DNA from: Parablautia muri
GTDB lineage: Bacteria; Bacillota; Clostridia; Lachnospirales; Lachnospiraceae
Assembly: GCF_009917485.1 (NCBI RefSeq)
Contig: NZ_QZDT01000012.1
Coordinates: 1 to 64,000, forward strand
Length of the DNA: 64,000 nucleotides
Reading direction: 5' to 3'
The notes beneath the pieces were generated by a model. The model saw only the letters and a list, made by a program, of their open reading frames with translations. It did no database searches and was not told the origin of the DNA. Position 1 is the stretch's first letter. Every line of letters begins with the position of its first letter. Below are positions 16,873 through 25,907 of the stretch, one piece after another. A program made the translations under genes and the position numbers.

Positions 16873-18558
16873 ATGGTTGCAGTAATAATAAGCTGGATAT
16901 ACATGACATTGGTGTGCGGCTGTATAGGCGGAGGCAGTGTTTATTTACTATACAGGGCGGCTGGCTTAGAACCGGAAAAATTTTCCATGGCGCATGAACT
17001 GGTGGCTGGGATTGCGGCTGTCACGGTCTACGTGGAAGTTTTCAGTATTTTTGGAAAAATAGGCGCCGTTTCTCATATTTTGATGGTGCTGGCGGCAGCC
17101 GGGTTTGGGGTAGCTGGAAGAAAGATTATTTTTACAGAATGGGAAAAATATAAAAAGCTTATTTTTTCGTGGGAAGGGTTTTTTTATATCGGTTTTATTT
17201 TCGTGTTGGCCTTTTTTACCTCCCGCGGAAATTTTCATACGGACACGAATATTTACCATGCCCAGATGATTCGTTTGTATGAGGAATATGGTTTGCTCAA
17301 GGGGATGGGGAATTTACAGCTTCACTTTGCGTATAATAGCGCTTACCTGGCTTTTGCCTCTATATTCAGTCTGCGATGGCTTCTGGGACAGTCCCTGCAT
17401 ACGACCACAGGTTTTATTGAGGCGGTTATGTGCCTATATGCATTTCATGAGCTGAAGGATTTTAAAAGACACAGGCGTCATACTGCAGATATGATGCGGG
17501 TGGGTATACTGCTGTATACGTTGGTGATTGTGACGGGAAGTATGTCTCCGGCTACGGATTATGCAACAATGTTTATGGTGTTGTTTGTGCTCACCGAATG
17601 GTGTGGAAATATGGAAAAGGGAAGCAGTGTGGCAAAATATTCCCTGCTGGCGGTGCTGGCGGTTTTTGTGGCCACATTAAAATTTTCCGCATGTTTGCTG
17701 GTGCTTATTGTAATTTATCCGGCTGTATTTCTGGTGAAAGAAAAGCGCTGGAGGGAGATAGGAGTTTACTTTGGATGTGGATGTCTGATGCTGTTTCCTT
17801 TCTTGGTACGGAACTATTTGATTTCAGGATGGCTTTTGTATCCTTTTGGTGGGATTGATCTTTTTTCGGTACAGTGGAAGGTGCCAAAGGAGTATTTGCT
17901 GGTGGATGCCAACCAGATTAAGGTATGGGGAAGATGTTTATATGATGTGGAAAAAATTGACTGGCCGGTTGCAAGCTGGCTTCCCATATGGTGGGAAGGG
18001 CAGGAACGGTATGAGAAAATGTTAATTGGGGCAGCCTTCATTGGAGCGGTTATGATGGTGGTTTTAAGCGCGAAAAAGGTGATGGAACACCGGAAATTAA
18101 GGTGGAATATGGCAGTGCTCATGGTGGCGGTTTGGGGTAATCTTATTGTGTGGTTTTTTACCGCGCCTTTTATCCGGTATGGGATTGCTTTTATCCTTGC
18201 CCTTCCTATGATTGCGGCAGGGGAGTATCTCAGCGAGGAAAAGAAAGGCTTTTACAGTATCCTGACCGGAGGGCTGATGTTTTGTATTTTTGTGTCAATC
18301 AGCCCTTATTGGGATCACTATATTACGGATGCGGGAGTTTTTTTGAAGCAGAGCTTGAAAGAGCCTTATTATATCCGTCAGAAGGATTATGACAGGGCCC
18401 AGGAGGGCAGTCTTGTAATAAATGGAAATGTTGTTTATTATTCTATGGCGGATGAAGTAAACACATATCATACTTTTCCGGGTACATGCTACAAATTTAT
18501 GTTAGATAGAAGTACCTTGATGGGAGATAACATAAAGGATGGATTCAAGGCAAAATAA
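16873..18558 (+). CDS. Large multispanning membrane protein, possible GT-C enzyme
   Basis: This 561-residue protein is hydrophobic throughout, with about a dozen membrane segments and a short soluble tail. A loop after the fourth segment has TSRGNFHTDTNIYHAQMIR (about residues 116-134), where an acidic residue pair follows a membrane segment, as in GT-C glycosyltransferases. I cannot assign a named family with certainty. It lies between two GT2 genes in the same direction. AAGGGAAGGAAG upstream is the ribosome binding site. Confidence 0.55.
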   Translation: MVAVIISWIYMTLVCGCIGGGSVYLLYRAAGLEPEKFSMAHELVAGIAAVTVYVEVFSIFGKIGAVSHILMVLAAAGFGVAGRKIIFTEWEKYKKLIFSWEGFFYIGFIFVLAFFTSRGNFHTDTNIYHAQMIRLYEEYGLLKGMGNLQLHFAYNSAYLAFASIFSLRWLLGQSLHTTTGFIEAVMCLYAFHELKDFKRHRRHTADMMRVGILLYTLVIVTGSMSPATDYATMFMVLFVLTEWCGNMEKGSSVAKYSLLAVLAVFVATLKFSACLLVLIVIYPAVFLVKEKRWREIGVYFGCGCLMLFPFLVRNYLISGWLLYPFGGIDLFSVQWKVPKEYLLVDANQIKVWGRCLYDVEKIDWPVASWLPIWWEGQERYEKMLIGAAFIGAVMMVVLSAKKVMEHRKLRWNMAVLMVAVWGNLIVWFFTAPFIRYGIAFILALPMIAAGEYLSEEKKGFYSILTGGLMFCIFVSISPYWDHYITDAGVFLKQSLKEPYYIRQKDYDRAQEGSLVINGNVVYYSMADEVNTYHTFPGTCYKFMLDRSTLMGDNIKDGFKAK

Positions 18559-18597
18559 TTTTTTACTTTGTCTTTATAAAGAAAAGGTGGAAGAACG

Positions 18598-19335
18598 GTG
18601 GAATTATCAATTAATCTTTTATTCCCGGTATTAAATGAAAGGCTTCGCCTTGAAAGCGGAATAGAAAGAACAATGGCTTATTTAAAAGAACATGTCAAGA
18701 TTCCTTATAGACTTACGATTTTAGATAATGGTTCGGAGGATGAGACGCCTCAAATCGGGCAGGCGCTTGAGGAAAAATACCCGGAGGTAACTTATGTGCG
18801 GGTAGGCGAAAGAGGCGTGGGCGTTGCCTTCCGAAAAGGGATTGCATTAAACGAATGTGCCTTGGTGGGGTATATGGACATAGACTTGTCCACGGACATC
18901 AAATATTTGGGCCGTACCATTGAACTGTTCGAGAGAAGGCCGGAACTGGAATACGTAAACGGGAGCCGTTTCAGCAGAGAATCTGATACACGGGGAAGGA
19001 AATGGTACCGGAAGATTACCTCCATGGGACTGGTATTCCTTTTGAAAATGATTTTTCATATGAAAGCAACGGACGCAGTATGCGGTTTTACATTTCTGCG
19101 CAAAGAAACGGCTGAACGGCTGGTGGAAGCCTGCGGAGATGACAATGGCTGGTTTTATACCATAGAATTCCTGCTGCGCGCAGAGCGGATGGGAGTGGTA
19201 ATCTATGATATGCCGGTGGAATGGCAGGAGGATTATAATACTACCGTGAAGATGTGGAAAACAATTAAGAATTATCTGGTGCAGATGTACAGGCTGCGAA
19301 AGGCTTTTAGGGCGGAGGAGAAAGCACGACAATAG
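18598..19335 (+). CDS. GT2 glycosyltransferase (DPM1/Alg5-like, soluble)
   Basis: This 245-residue GT2 enzyme begins with NLLFPVLNERLRLESGI, has LDNGSEDETPQIG and the metal-binding MDIDLSTD, then VCGFTFLRKE. These resemble the dolichyl-phosphate glucose/mannose synthase branch. No membrane segment is apparent. It uses a GTG start with AAAGGTGGAAG upstream. Probably part of the run 14.7-20.5 kb that ends with the aminotransferase. Confidence 0.85.
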   Translation: MELSINLLFPVLNERLRLESGIERTMAYLKEHVKIPYRLTILDNGSEDETPQIGQALEEKYPEVTYVRVGERGVGVAFRKGIALNECALVGYMDIDLSTDIKYLGRTIELFERRPELEYVNGSRFSRESDTRGRKWYRKITSMGLVFLLKMIFHMKATDAVCGFTFLRKETAERLVEACGDDNGWFYTIEFLLRAERMGVVIYDMPVEWQEDYNTTVKMWKTIKNYLVQMYRLRKAFRAEEKARQ

Positions 19336-19392
19336 TAAAATCATGCAAACCGTTAAGAAAATGGCAGGGAAGATAAAAGGAAGGGATGACAG

Positions 19393-20499
19393 ATGTTAAA
19401 GAGGATAGACTTAACCAGAGATTTTCAAAAGCATAAAAAGGAATATATGGAAGCGATTGAGGCGGTTTGTCAGGAGACCGCTTTTTCAGGAGGCAGATTT
19501 GCAGACCAGTTTGATAAAGAATTTGCAGCCTTTTGTAAAGTGCCTTATGCGGCGGGCGTTAATAATGGGACCTCCGCCCTGCACTGTGCCATGATGGCGC
19601 TTGGAATTGGGGCAGGAGACGAGGTGATTGTTCCTGCCAATACTTATATTGCAACGGCCTGGGGCGTTACTTATACAGGAGCTACCCCAGTGTTTGTGGA
19701 CTGCACAGCGGATACCTGGGAGATAGACCCGGACAAGATAGAAGAAAAAATTACAGATAAAACCAGGGCGGTTTTGGGGGTTCATTTGTACGGACAGCCC
19801 TTTGAATTTCATAAAGTGAAGGCCATTGCCGACCGGTATGGTCTTTATGTGGTGGAGGATTGCGCCCAGGCCCATGGCGCGGAGTATGAGGGCAAATTGG
19901 TTGGAAGCTTAGGAGAACTGGGATGCTTTAGCTTTTATCCCGGGAAAAACTTATACGCCTTTGGAGAAGGGGGCAGCGTGACCTGCTATAAAAAGGAGTA
20001 TTATGATGTGATTACAACAATCAAAAATCAGGGATGCCAGGTAAGATATTATCATGACCTGATAGGCTATAATTACCGTTTGGAGGGCCTTCAGGGGGCG
20101 GTACTTAGCGTAAGCCTTAAGTATTTGCCGAAGTGGACACAAAGACGTAGGGAAATTGGCAGGCGGTATATCCGGGAAATCACAAACCCGCTGCTTACCT
20201 TACAGGCACATCCTGAAAATACGGATCCGGTTTTTCATTTATTTGTGATAACCGTGGAAAATCCGGAGGATTTCGTAGCGTATATGGAAGGACTGGAGAT
20301 AGAATGCCATAGGCATTATCCGGTGCCCTGTCATTTGCAGAAGGCTTATGGAAATTTGGGCTATCAGGAAGGGGACTGCCCGAATGCAGAATATCTGGCC
20401 AGGCATTGCGTAACACTGCCGCTTTTCCCGGAGATGACGGATGAGGAGGCAGGGAAAGTGATTGACGCCTGCAATCGCTATAAGATTTTTTATAAATAA
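19393..20499 (+). CDS. DegT/DnrJ/EryC1/StrS-family sugar aminotransferase
   Basis: This 368-residue PLP enzyme has the GVNNGTSALHCAM phosphate-binding loop, VEDCAQAHGAEY (PLP ring aspartate) and the Schiff-base lysine in SFYPGKNLYAFGEGG (Lys185). NYRLEGLQGAVL follows. The family transfers an amino group from glutamate to keto-sugar nucleotides; members with these motifs make 3-amino or 4-amino-deoxy sugars. No matching dehydratase lies next to it, though a UDP-GlcNAc 4,6-dehydratase starts at 63722. The stop codon overlaps the beginning of a family A hairpin repeat. Confidence 0.9.
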   Translation: MLKRIDLTRDFQKHKKEYMEAIEAVCQETAFSGGRFADQFDKEFAAFCKVPYAAGVNNGTSALHCAMMALGIGAGDEVIVPANTYIATAWGVTYTGATPVFVDCTADTWEIDPDKIEEKITDKTRAVLGVHLYGQPFEFHKVKAIADRYGLYVVEDCAQAHGAEYEGKLVGSLGELGCFSFYPGKNLYAFGEGGSVTCYKKEYYDVITTIKNQGCQVRYYHDLIGYNYRLEGLQGAVLSVSLKYLPKWTQRRREIGRRYIREITNPLLTLQAHPENTDPVFHLFVITVENPEDFVAYMEGLEIECHRHYPVPCHLQKAYGNLGYQEGDCPNAEYLARHCVTLPLFPEMTDEEAGKVIDACNRYKIFYK

Positions 20500-20551
20500 A
20501 TTTGTGCCTGGCGCTCAGATTTGCAGAGTGCTGGCAAGGACGGGGACTAAA
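20498..20551 (+). repeat. Family A hairpin repeat carrying the ribosome binding site (copy A2)
   Basis: AAATTTGTGCC pairs imperfectly with GCGCTCAGATTT. The conserved tail TGCTGGCAAGGACGGGGAC follows and supplies the GGGG of the ribosome binding site for the lipoprotein gene at 20552. The repeat begins inside the aminotransferase stop codon. Confidence 0.6.
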
Positions 20552-22792
20552 ATGAAAAAGAGAATTACATTGTGTGCAACCATGGCGCTTGCAGCAGCAT
20601 TCGTTTTTGGAGGATGTGGAAGGCAGAAAGAAGAAACGCCAGGGGAGGCCACAGGCACAGAGGATGCAGGGGAGGATGAGTATGTCTATGTGGCGCAGTA
20701 CCATCCTATAGGCGGAGCCGGAGAGCAAATTGGGATGGCGATAATTGGAAATGACGGGGACGTTTTTTATCTGGAATATGAAAATTCACAAGCCAAGCTT
20801 GTTTCCATGGATATGGACAGTCAGGAGACCGTGGAGCTTTTGGCAGAGCTTGGGGAATACCAATATATTACCAGCCTTGATTCAGACGGAGAAGGAAATC
20901 TTTTGGTGAGTGTGACAGGCTATACGGACGAAACCGCTGCCCAAATAAAAGAGATACTCATTAAAACACTGGATGCCGATGGAAAAGAATTAGCGTCCTT
21001 AGATGTCAGCGAGGCTTTTTTGCAGTCGCCTGGTTTTTATATAGCAAATGTTTTGACGGATGGGGATGGCAATTATTATGTCTGTGATGGACGGGAAATT
21101 TTTATTTTGAAGCCGGACGGCAGCGTATATAGCCAAATGAGCCCGGGAGAATACATAAACTGCTTTTTCCGCATGAAGGACGGAAAGATAGGGGCGGCAT
21201 ATCTTGATGATGCCCGGGGTTTTATTGTAAATGAGGTTATTCCGGGAGAAAAAGAGCTGAAGCAGATAAACAGCTCTATTTCATTTGATTATGGAACCTA
21301 TCAGGGCGGAGCAGACACAGATTTGTTGTACACAGAAAACGGCGTCCTTTTATCCTGTAATTTATCAGATGAAAAGCCGGAGGAAATTTTGCGCTGGACA
21401 GATTATGATGTCAACTCCGCCAACCTTACTTCGGTTGTTGTCCTTCCTGATGGAAGGATCGCGGCGCTGACCACGGACTTCATGAGCCCGGAGGGAGGTA
21501 CGGAATTGGTGGTTCTTACAAAGAAACGAAAATCAGAAGTACCGGAAAAGATCATATTGACCTACGGAACCTATTATCCTTCCTTTTTTGCAGAGAGGGA
21601 TATTACGGACTTCAACAGGCAAAGTCAGAAGTACCACATCATGATAAAAGAATATGGGGATGCCTCCATGGACTACCGCGAAAAGTCCGACCTGTATTTA
21701 AAGGAATTGGAAAGCGGGCAGTTCCCGGATATCATAGATTTGAGTTATTGTCCGATGCCTTTGGAAACGCTGATTTCAGTGGGGGCTATTGAGGATTTGA
21801 ATCCTTATTTAGAGGCGGATGAGATTATAAACAGAGAAGATTATGTGGAGAGTGTCCTGGAGGCTTATGAGAGAGAGGGGAAGCTGTATGCAATTATGCC
21901 CTATTATGGCGTGCAGGCTCTGATAGGCAAGGTTTCGGAAATTGGAGATGCCAAAACATGGACAGTGGAGGATGTAATGGAGCTGATGGCGGATGCAGAC
22001 AGCGGCGTGGAGCTTTTATCCGGTGTGGACAAGTCAGATATTTTGTGGACTATGTGCACAATGAATCAGGAGCTGTTTATCAATGAGGAAACAGGTACAT
22101 GTAACTTTACAGGAGAGGATTTTAAAAAAATCCTTACATTTGCGAACGGCTTTGCCGATAAAGCAGGCGATGAAGCCACGCTGGATGATTTAAAAAACGG
22201 AAGAACATTGCTGTATAATGGATATGTCACTTCTGTTTCCCAGTATCAGATGTATGAGTTTATGTTTGGCGGGCCGGTAAATCTGATTGGCTATCCCACC
22301 TTCGGCAAGGGCGGCCTGACATTGTTTTCTAATGGAACCACTGCCGCCATGAGCTCTGGCTCTGAAAACAAAGAAGGGGTATGGGAATTTATCCGATTTA
22401 ACGTGACAAAGGAGCGGCAGGAAAATGTAGGCGCCCCTAACGGCGGCTTTCCTATCTTAAAATCCGCTCTTGAAAAACAGTTTGAGAAGGATATGGAACC
22501 GGAATATAGGAAAGAGGAGAATGGTAATCAGACACAGATGCCCAAGATGACATGGGCCGGCAGTATGGGAGGCGAAGAATATTCCGTAGCGGTTTATGCC
22601 GCCACCCAGGAACAGGTAGACCGCGTAAGAGAAGTGATCATGTCAGCGCAGGGCACAGTGCGCATGGACGAGGAAGTGATGCATATCATTTTGGAGGAGG
22701 CCTCCGGGTATTTCAGCGGACAAAAGAGCGTGGAGGACGTGGCATCAGTTGTCCAAAACAGAGTACAGCTTTACCTGAATGAAACGCAGTAA
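20552..22792 (+). CDS. Extracellular solute-binding lipoprotein with a propeller-like N-terminal region
   Basis: This 746-residue protein has a lipoprotein signal (KKR, hydrophobic run, FGGC with Cys22 as lipidated residue). Residues 40-330 contain repeated short segments (NDGDVFYLEYEN, DGEGNLLVSVTG, DGDGNYYVCDGR, PDGRIAALTTDF) that look like blades of a beta-propeller. From about residue 335 it resembles a family 1 sugar-type binding protein (ILTYGTYYPSFFAERDITDFNRQS, FPDIIDLSYCPM, YAIMPYYGVQ, GAPNGGFPILKSALEK). No permease genes lie beside it, so it may serve an unlinked transporter or act as a surface sensor. Ligand unknown. Confidence 0.8.
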   Translation: MKKRITLCATMALAAAFVFGGCGRQKEETPGEATGTEDAGEDEYVYVAQYHPIGGAGEQIGMAIIGNDGDVFYLEYENSQAKLVSMDMDSQETVELLAELGEYQYITSLDSDGEGNLLVSVTGYTDETAAQIKEILIKTLDADGKELASLDVSEAFLQSPGFYIANVLTDGDGNYYVCDGREIFILKPDGSVYSQMSPGEYINCFFRMKDGKIGAAYLDDARGFIVNEVIPGEKELKQINSSISFDYGTYQGGADTDLLYTENGVLLSCNLSDEKPEEILRWTDYDVNSANLTSVVVLPDGRIAALTTDFMSPEGGTELVVLTKKRKSEVPEKIILTYGTYYPSFFAERDITDFNRQSQKYHIMIKEYGDASMDYREKSDLYLKELESGQFPDIIDLSYCPMPLETLISVGAIEDLNPYLEADEIINREDYVESVLEAYEREGKLYAIMPYYGVQALIGKVSEIGDAKTWTVEDVMELMADADSGVELLSGVDKSDILWTMCTMNQELFINEETGTCNFTGEDFKKILTFANGFADKAGDEATLDDLKNGRTLLYNGYVTSVSQYQMYEFMFGGPVNLIGYPTFGKGGLTLFSNGTTAAMSSGSENKEGVWEFIRFNVTKERQENVGAPNGGFPILKSALEKQFEKDMEPEYRKEENGNQTQMPKMTWAGSMGGEEYSVAVYAATQEQVDRVREVIMSAQGTVRMDEEVMHIILEEASGYFSGQKSVEDVASVVQNRVQLYLNETQ

Positions 22793-22820
22793 TTTTTTAT
22801 GACAGTTTCTTAAGAGAGAA

Positions 22821-22958
22821 TATCCGGGGGAGGTTTACAGGTTTCCCGGGATATTGCAGGTTGTGTGCCCGGCGGCGCACGTTTCCAATGGGTTCAAGTC
22901 CCGAATCCGCCCGACCGAACCAGTGATACGCTAGTGACAAACAAACCGCTAAAAGCCT
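22821..22958 (+). ncRNA. Structured region, possible group II intron 5' remnant
   Basis: AATATCC..GGG (about 22821-22831) can pair with CCCGGGATATT (22846-22856). This is followed by GTGTGCCCGGC and then GGGTTCAAGTCCC (22892-22904), a string like the domain I region of bacterial group II introns and also like a tRNA T-arm. No reverse transcriptase, domain V or complete tRNA cloverleaf is present. I call it a remnant with low confidence. The rest of 22793-23318 holds a terminator and AT-rich DNA without a gene. Confidence 0.3.
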
Positions 22959-23008
22959 GAAAATCCGCAGGAAATTTTGAATATTTATTTAAGTCTTTCT
23001 TAATTTTG

Positions 23009-23038
23009 GAAAAAAGCCTATAAAAAAGGCTTTTTTTT
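23009..23038 (+). terminator. Rho-independent terminator
   Basis: AAAAAAGCC and GGCTTTTTTTT (23011-23038) form a short A/U-extended stem with a long T-run. It is suited to end transcripts coming from the lipoprotein gene. Confidence 0.8.
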
Positions 23039-23318
23039 GTTATACTAATACCAGTTAAAAACGATTGGCTGATCTTGGAAATCAGTTTGTGTAAAAGCCA
23101 AGCTTTTAAAGGAATAATTTTTCTGCGACAGATGTACGCAATTAGTGGAGTATTTATTGCAGAAATCTTATTCCTGTGAGAAGACAGGCAGCAAATAAAA
23201 TGTGCGGATTAGAAATCTGACACGAAAGAAAGTTATATTTCATGATATGAAATGGAGCATTTATTTCGTGGTGAAAAGTAAATGGAAATATTTCATGAAG
23301 TGACAGGAGGGAATCAGT

Positions 23319-24755
23319 TTGTTTGTTTCTGTGTTTTTCGTTGCTTTTTTGGGAATGACCGTGATGCTGTTCTTTTTGCTGCCCGTAAAGCTAAGACCAA
23401 TGGTCTTGCTTATTTCCAGCTATGCATTTTGTGGATTTATGGAAATACGTGCCCTGGCAGTTCTTATTTTTATTTCTTTTTGTACATGGGCAGTTGGGTT
23501 AAAAATAGAAAAATTACGCGCACGGGGAAGTATCCTTATAAGCAAAATATTTATGATAACTGTGATAGCGGCTTATTGCATGATATTGTGCAGCTATAAA
23601 TATCTTCCCCATTTTTTCATGGATTCCGGTATGGAAAATCAAATACCGGAGGGAGTGCTAAAGCAGTTTATTATGCCGGTGGGCTTGTCCTTTTACTTAT
23701 TTCAGGCAATTGGGTATCTGGCGGATGTCTATAAGGGGAAAAGTCAGGCGGAAAGCAGCTTTTTACTTTTAAGCTGTCATCTGGCCTTTTTTCCAAAGCT
23801 GGTCAGCGGTCCTATAGAGCGGGAACAGGATTTTCTGCCTCAGCTTAAAAATTTAAGTCAGGTAAAAGCCTGGGACAGGGGACGGCTGTCTACGGCATTT
23901 ACTTATATGCTTTGGGGCTATTTTATGAAGATGGTGGTGGCGGACAGACTCGCAGTAACCGTGGGAAGGATTTTTGATAATCCTGACGGATTTGACAGCT
24001 TTTGGCTTATGGCGGGCATGATCTTTTATACCATGCAGATATACTGCGATTTTGCGGGATATTCTTATATTGCCATAGGTTGTGCTAAGATTTTTGGTCT
24101 TGAATTAACGCAAAATTTTAAAGCGCCTTATCTGACCGGCAGCATTTCGGATTTTTGGCGCAGGTGGCATGTTTCGCTGAGTACGTGGCTTAGGGATTAT
24201 ATTTATATTCCTTTGGGAGGAAACCGGAAGGGAACGGTAAGAAAATGTATCAATACCATGATTGTGTTTTTGATATGCGGAATGTGGCATGGGGCCGGCA
24301 TTAATTTTGTTATTTGGGGTTTGCTGCACGGTTTTTACTCTGTTGTGGAGACTGTTTCAAAGAAGATGGGATGGAAGGTAAAAGGCGGACAAATTATCAC
24401 ATTTTTTGCGGTGTCTTTGGCATGGATTTTCTTTAGGGCCAGCAGCGCCGAAGCAGGGTTTGCCTATATCGGAAGGATGTTTACTGTGGGTGTGCATTTC
24501 AGGCAGTGGGAACAAATGGTGCAGACGCTGGATTTAAGTCAGGTGGAAATTGGAGTGATTCTGATAGGGATAACGGTGATATGGATGGTGGATAATCTTT
24601 GCAACAGGAAAAAGCGTCATCTGCCAATGCTGATTCAGTACAGGGAAAATGCGGGCAGGTATTTTGTTTTCTACTTGTTGATTATGGCAATTTTCATTTT
24701 TGGGATGTACGGACCAGGATATCATGCGGAGCAGTTTATCTATATGCGGTTTTGA
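23319..24755 (+). CDS. MBOAT-family O-acyltransferase (AlgI/DltB-like)
   Basis: This 478-residue membrane-bound O-acyltransferase has about ten membrane segments. Diagnostic motifs are GLSFYLFQAIGYLADVYKG, FFPKLVSGPIERE, SDFWRRWHVSLSTWLRDYIYIPLGGNRKG, and the catalytic histidine in CGMWHGAGINFVIWG. Such proteins move acyl groups (usually acetyl) across the membrane onto polysaccharides, teichoic acids or other surface glycans. TTG is the start: AGGAGG lies eight bases before it at 23305-23310 and no ATG is well placed. The next gene encodes an SGNH protein, the usual partner. Confidence 0.92.
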   Translation: MFVSVFFVAFLGMTVMLFFLLPVKLRPMVLLISSYAFCGFMEIRALAVLIFISFCTWAVGLKIEKLRARGSILISKIFMITVIAAYCMILCSYKYLPHFFMDSGMENQIPEGVLKQFIMPVGLSFYLFQAIGYLADVYKGKSQAESSFLLLSCHLAFFPKLVSGPIEREQDFLPQLKNLSQVKAWDRGRLSTAFTYMLWGYFMKMVVADRLAVTVGRIFDNPDGFDSFWLMAGMIFYTMQIYCDFAGYSYIAIGCAKIFGLELTQNFKAPYLTGSISDFWRRWHVSLSTWLRDYIYIPLGGNRKGTVRKCINTMIVFLICGMWHGAGINFVIWGLLHGFYSVVETVSKKMGWKVKGGQIITFFAVSLAWIFFRASSAEAGFAYIGRMFTVGVHFRQWEQMVQTLDLSQVEIGVILIGITVIWMVDNLCNRKKRHLPMLIQYRENAGRYFVFYLLIMAIFIFGMYGPGYHAEQFIYMRF

Positions 24756-24781
24756 GAAAACATTTCAGAGCAGGGATATGT

Positions 24782-25828
24782 ATGAAAGCGAGCAGAATGA
24801 AAAAGAATTTGATACGGGCCGGCTTTGCTGTGCTTTTTCTGGTGACAATTTATCTTACGGCCAGCGTTTTGCGCATTAAGTCGGAACATGGGGTGAATCA
24901 GAAAGCAGGGCTGTATATACAGCCAAAGGATTCTATAGATGTGGCGATGATGGGGACAAGCCATATTCACTGTGACATCAATACAGGTATTTTATGGGAA
25001 AAGTATGGGATTGCGGCGTATGATTACAGCGGGGCGGAGCAGCCCTTATGGATGACATATTATTATTTGAAGGAGCTGTATAAATATCAAAACCCGGAAG
25101 TGATTGTTTTGGATATGTATGCCCCTGCAAGATTTAAGGAAGATTACCAATATGACTGGATTGCGGAAAATATATATGGCATGCGGTTTTCCCTGAACAA
25201 GATGCAGATGCTGCCCGTCAGTGTGGAGCCTGTAAAGCTGCATCACTATTTCCCTGACTTTGCAGTTTATCACAGCAGGTATGATGATCTTGAGGAGGAA
25301 GATTTTCAGCACTTTTTGTGGAACAATGAGAAAAAAGAAGCTTTTAAAGGGTATACGCCTTATTGGAATACAAGGCCTCAGCAAAAACCGGGTTTTTCAG
25401 AGGACAGAAATGATGGGCTGACATCCAAATCGGAAAAATATCTGAAAAAAATAATTGCCCTCACAAAAAAGAAGGGAAGCGATCTGGTACTCATTGTTTC
25501 ACCTTATGTGATTACGTCCGAGGATCAGAGGACTTATAACAGGATCACTGAGATTGCAGCGGAAAATGGACTTATTTTTATTAATTATAATGAGTATTAC
25601 GAAACAATCGGGCTGGATTTTGAAAAGGATTTTAACGATGATTCGCATTTGAATTATTGGGGAAGCTGCAAATTTACGGAATATCTGGGTTCCTTTTTGG
25701 ATTCCTATGACAGAATACCTGACCGAAGGGGACAGGAGGGGTATGAATCATGGGACGCCAATGTGGAAATGATCTACGAGGAGCTGCAAAGCTATGAAGA
25801 TGGGACACTGGATGGATTAGAATACTAG
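24782..25828 (+). CDS. Membrane-anchored SGNH-like acyltransferase partner of the MBOAT protein
   Basis: This 348-residue protein has one N-terminal membrane anchor (about residues 8-30) and an extracytoplasmic SGNH-like domain. The nucleophile block reads MMGTSHIHCD with Ser60 in place of the GDS motif, and the C-terminal block is DDSHLNYWG, giving the Asp-x-x-His pair. This matches AlgJ/AlgX and DltD-type proteins that finish the transfer of the acyl group onto the glycan. It follows the MBOAT gene by 26 bases. The ATG at 24782 is chosen; a second at 24797 is possible. Confidence 0.8.
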   Translation: MKASRMKKNLIRAGFAVLFLVTIYLTASVLRIKSEHGVNQKAGLYIQPKDSIDVAMMGTSHIHCDINTGILWEKYGIAAYDYSGAEQPLWMTYYYLKELYKYQNPEVIVLDMYAPARFKEDYQYDWIAENIYGMRFSLNKMQMLPVSVEPVKLHHYFPDFAVYHSRYDDLEEEDFQHFLWNNEKKEAFKGYTPYWNTRPQQKPGFSEDRNDGLTSKSEKYLKKIIALTKKKGSDLVLIVSPYVITSEDQRTYNRITEIAAENGLIFINYNEYYETIGLDFEKDFNDDSHLNYWGSCKFTEYLGSFLDSYDRIPDRRGQEGYESWDANVEMIYEELQSYEDGTLDGLEY

Positions 25829-25907
25829 GACGTGCTTAGAGGAGGTTGTTTTTTAGCTATGTATATTTTATAATAAGTGGAGCAAATTTGGAAGGCGGAG
25901 CGGCTGT

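Noticed and set aside
22880-22920. A tRNA gene suggested by GGGTTCAAGTCCC
   Set aside because: No acceptor stem, D-arm or anticodon arm can be formed around it.
23282-23599. Open frame overlapping the start of the MBOAT gene
   Set aside because: It is in another frame of a convincing MBOAT gene and encodes nothing recognisable.
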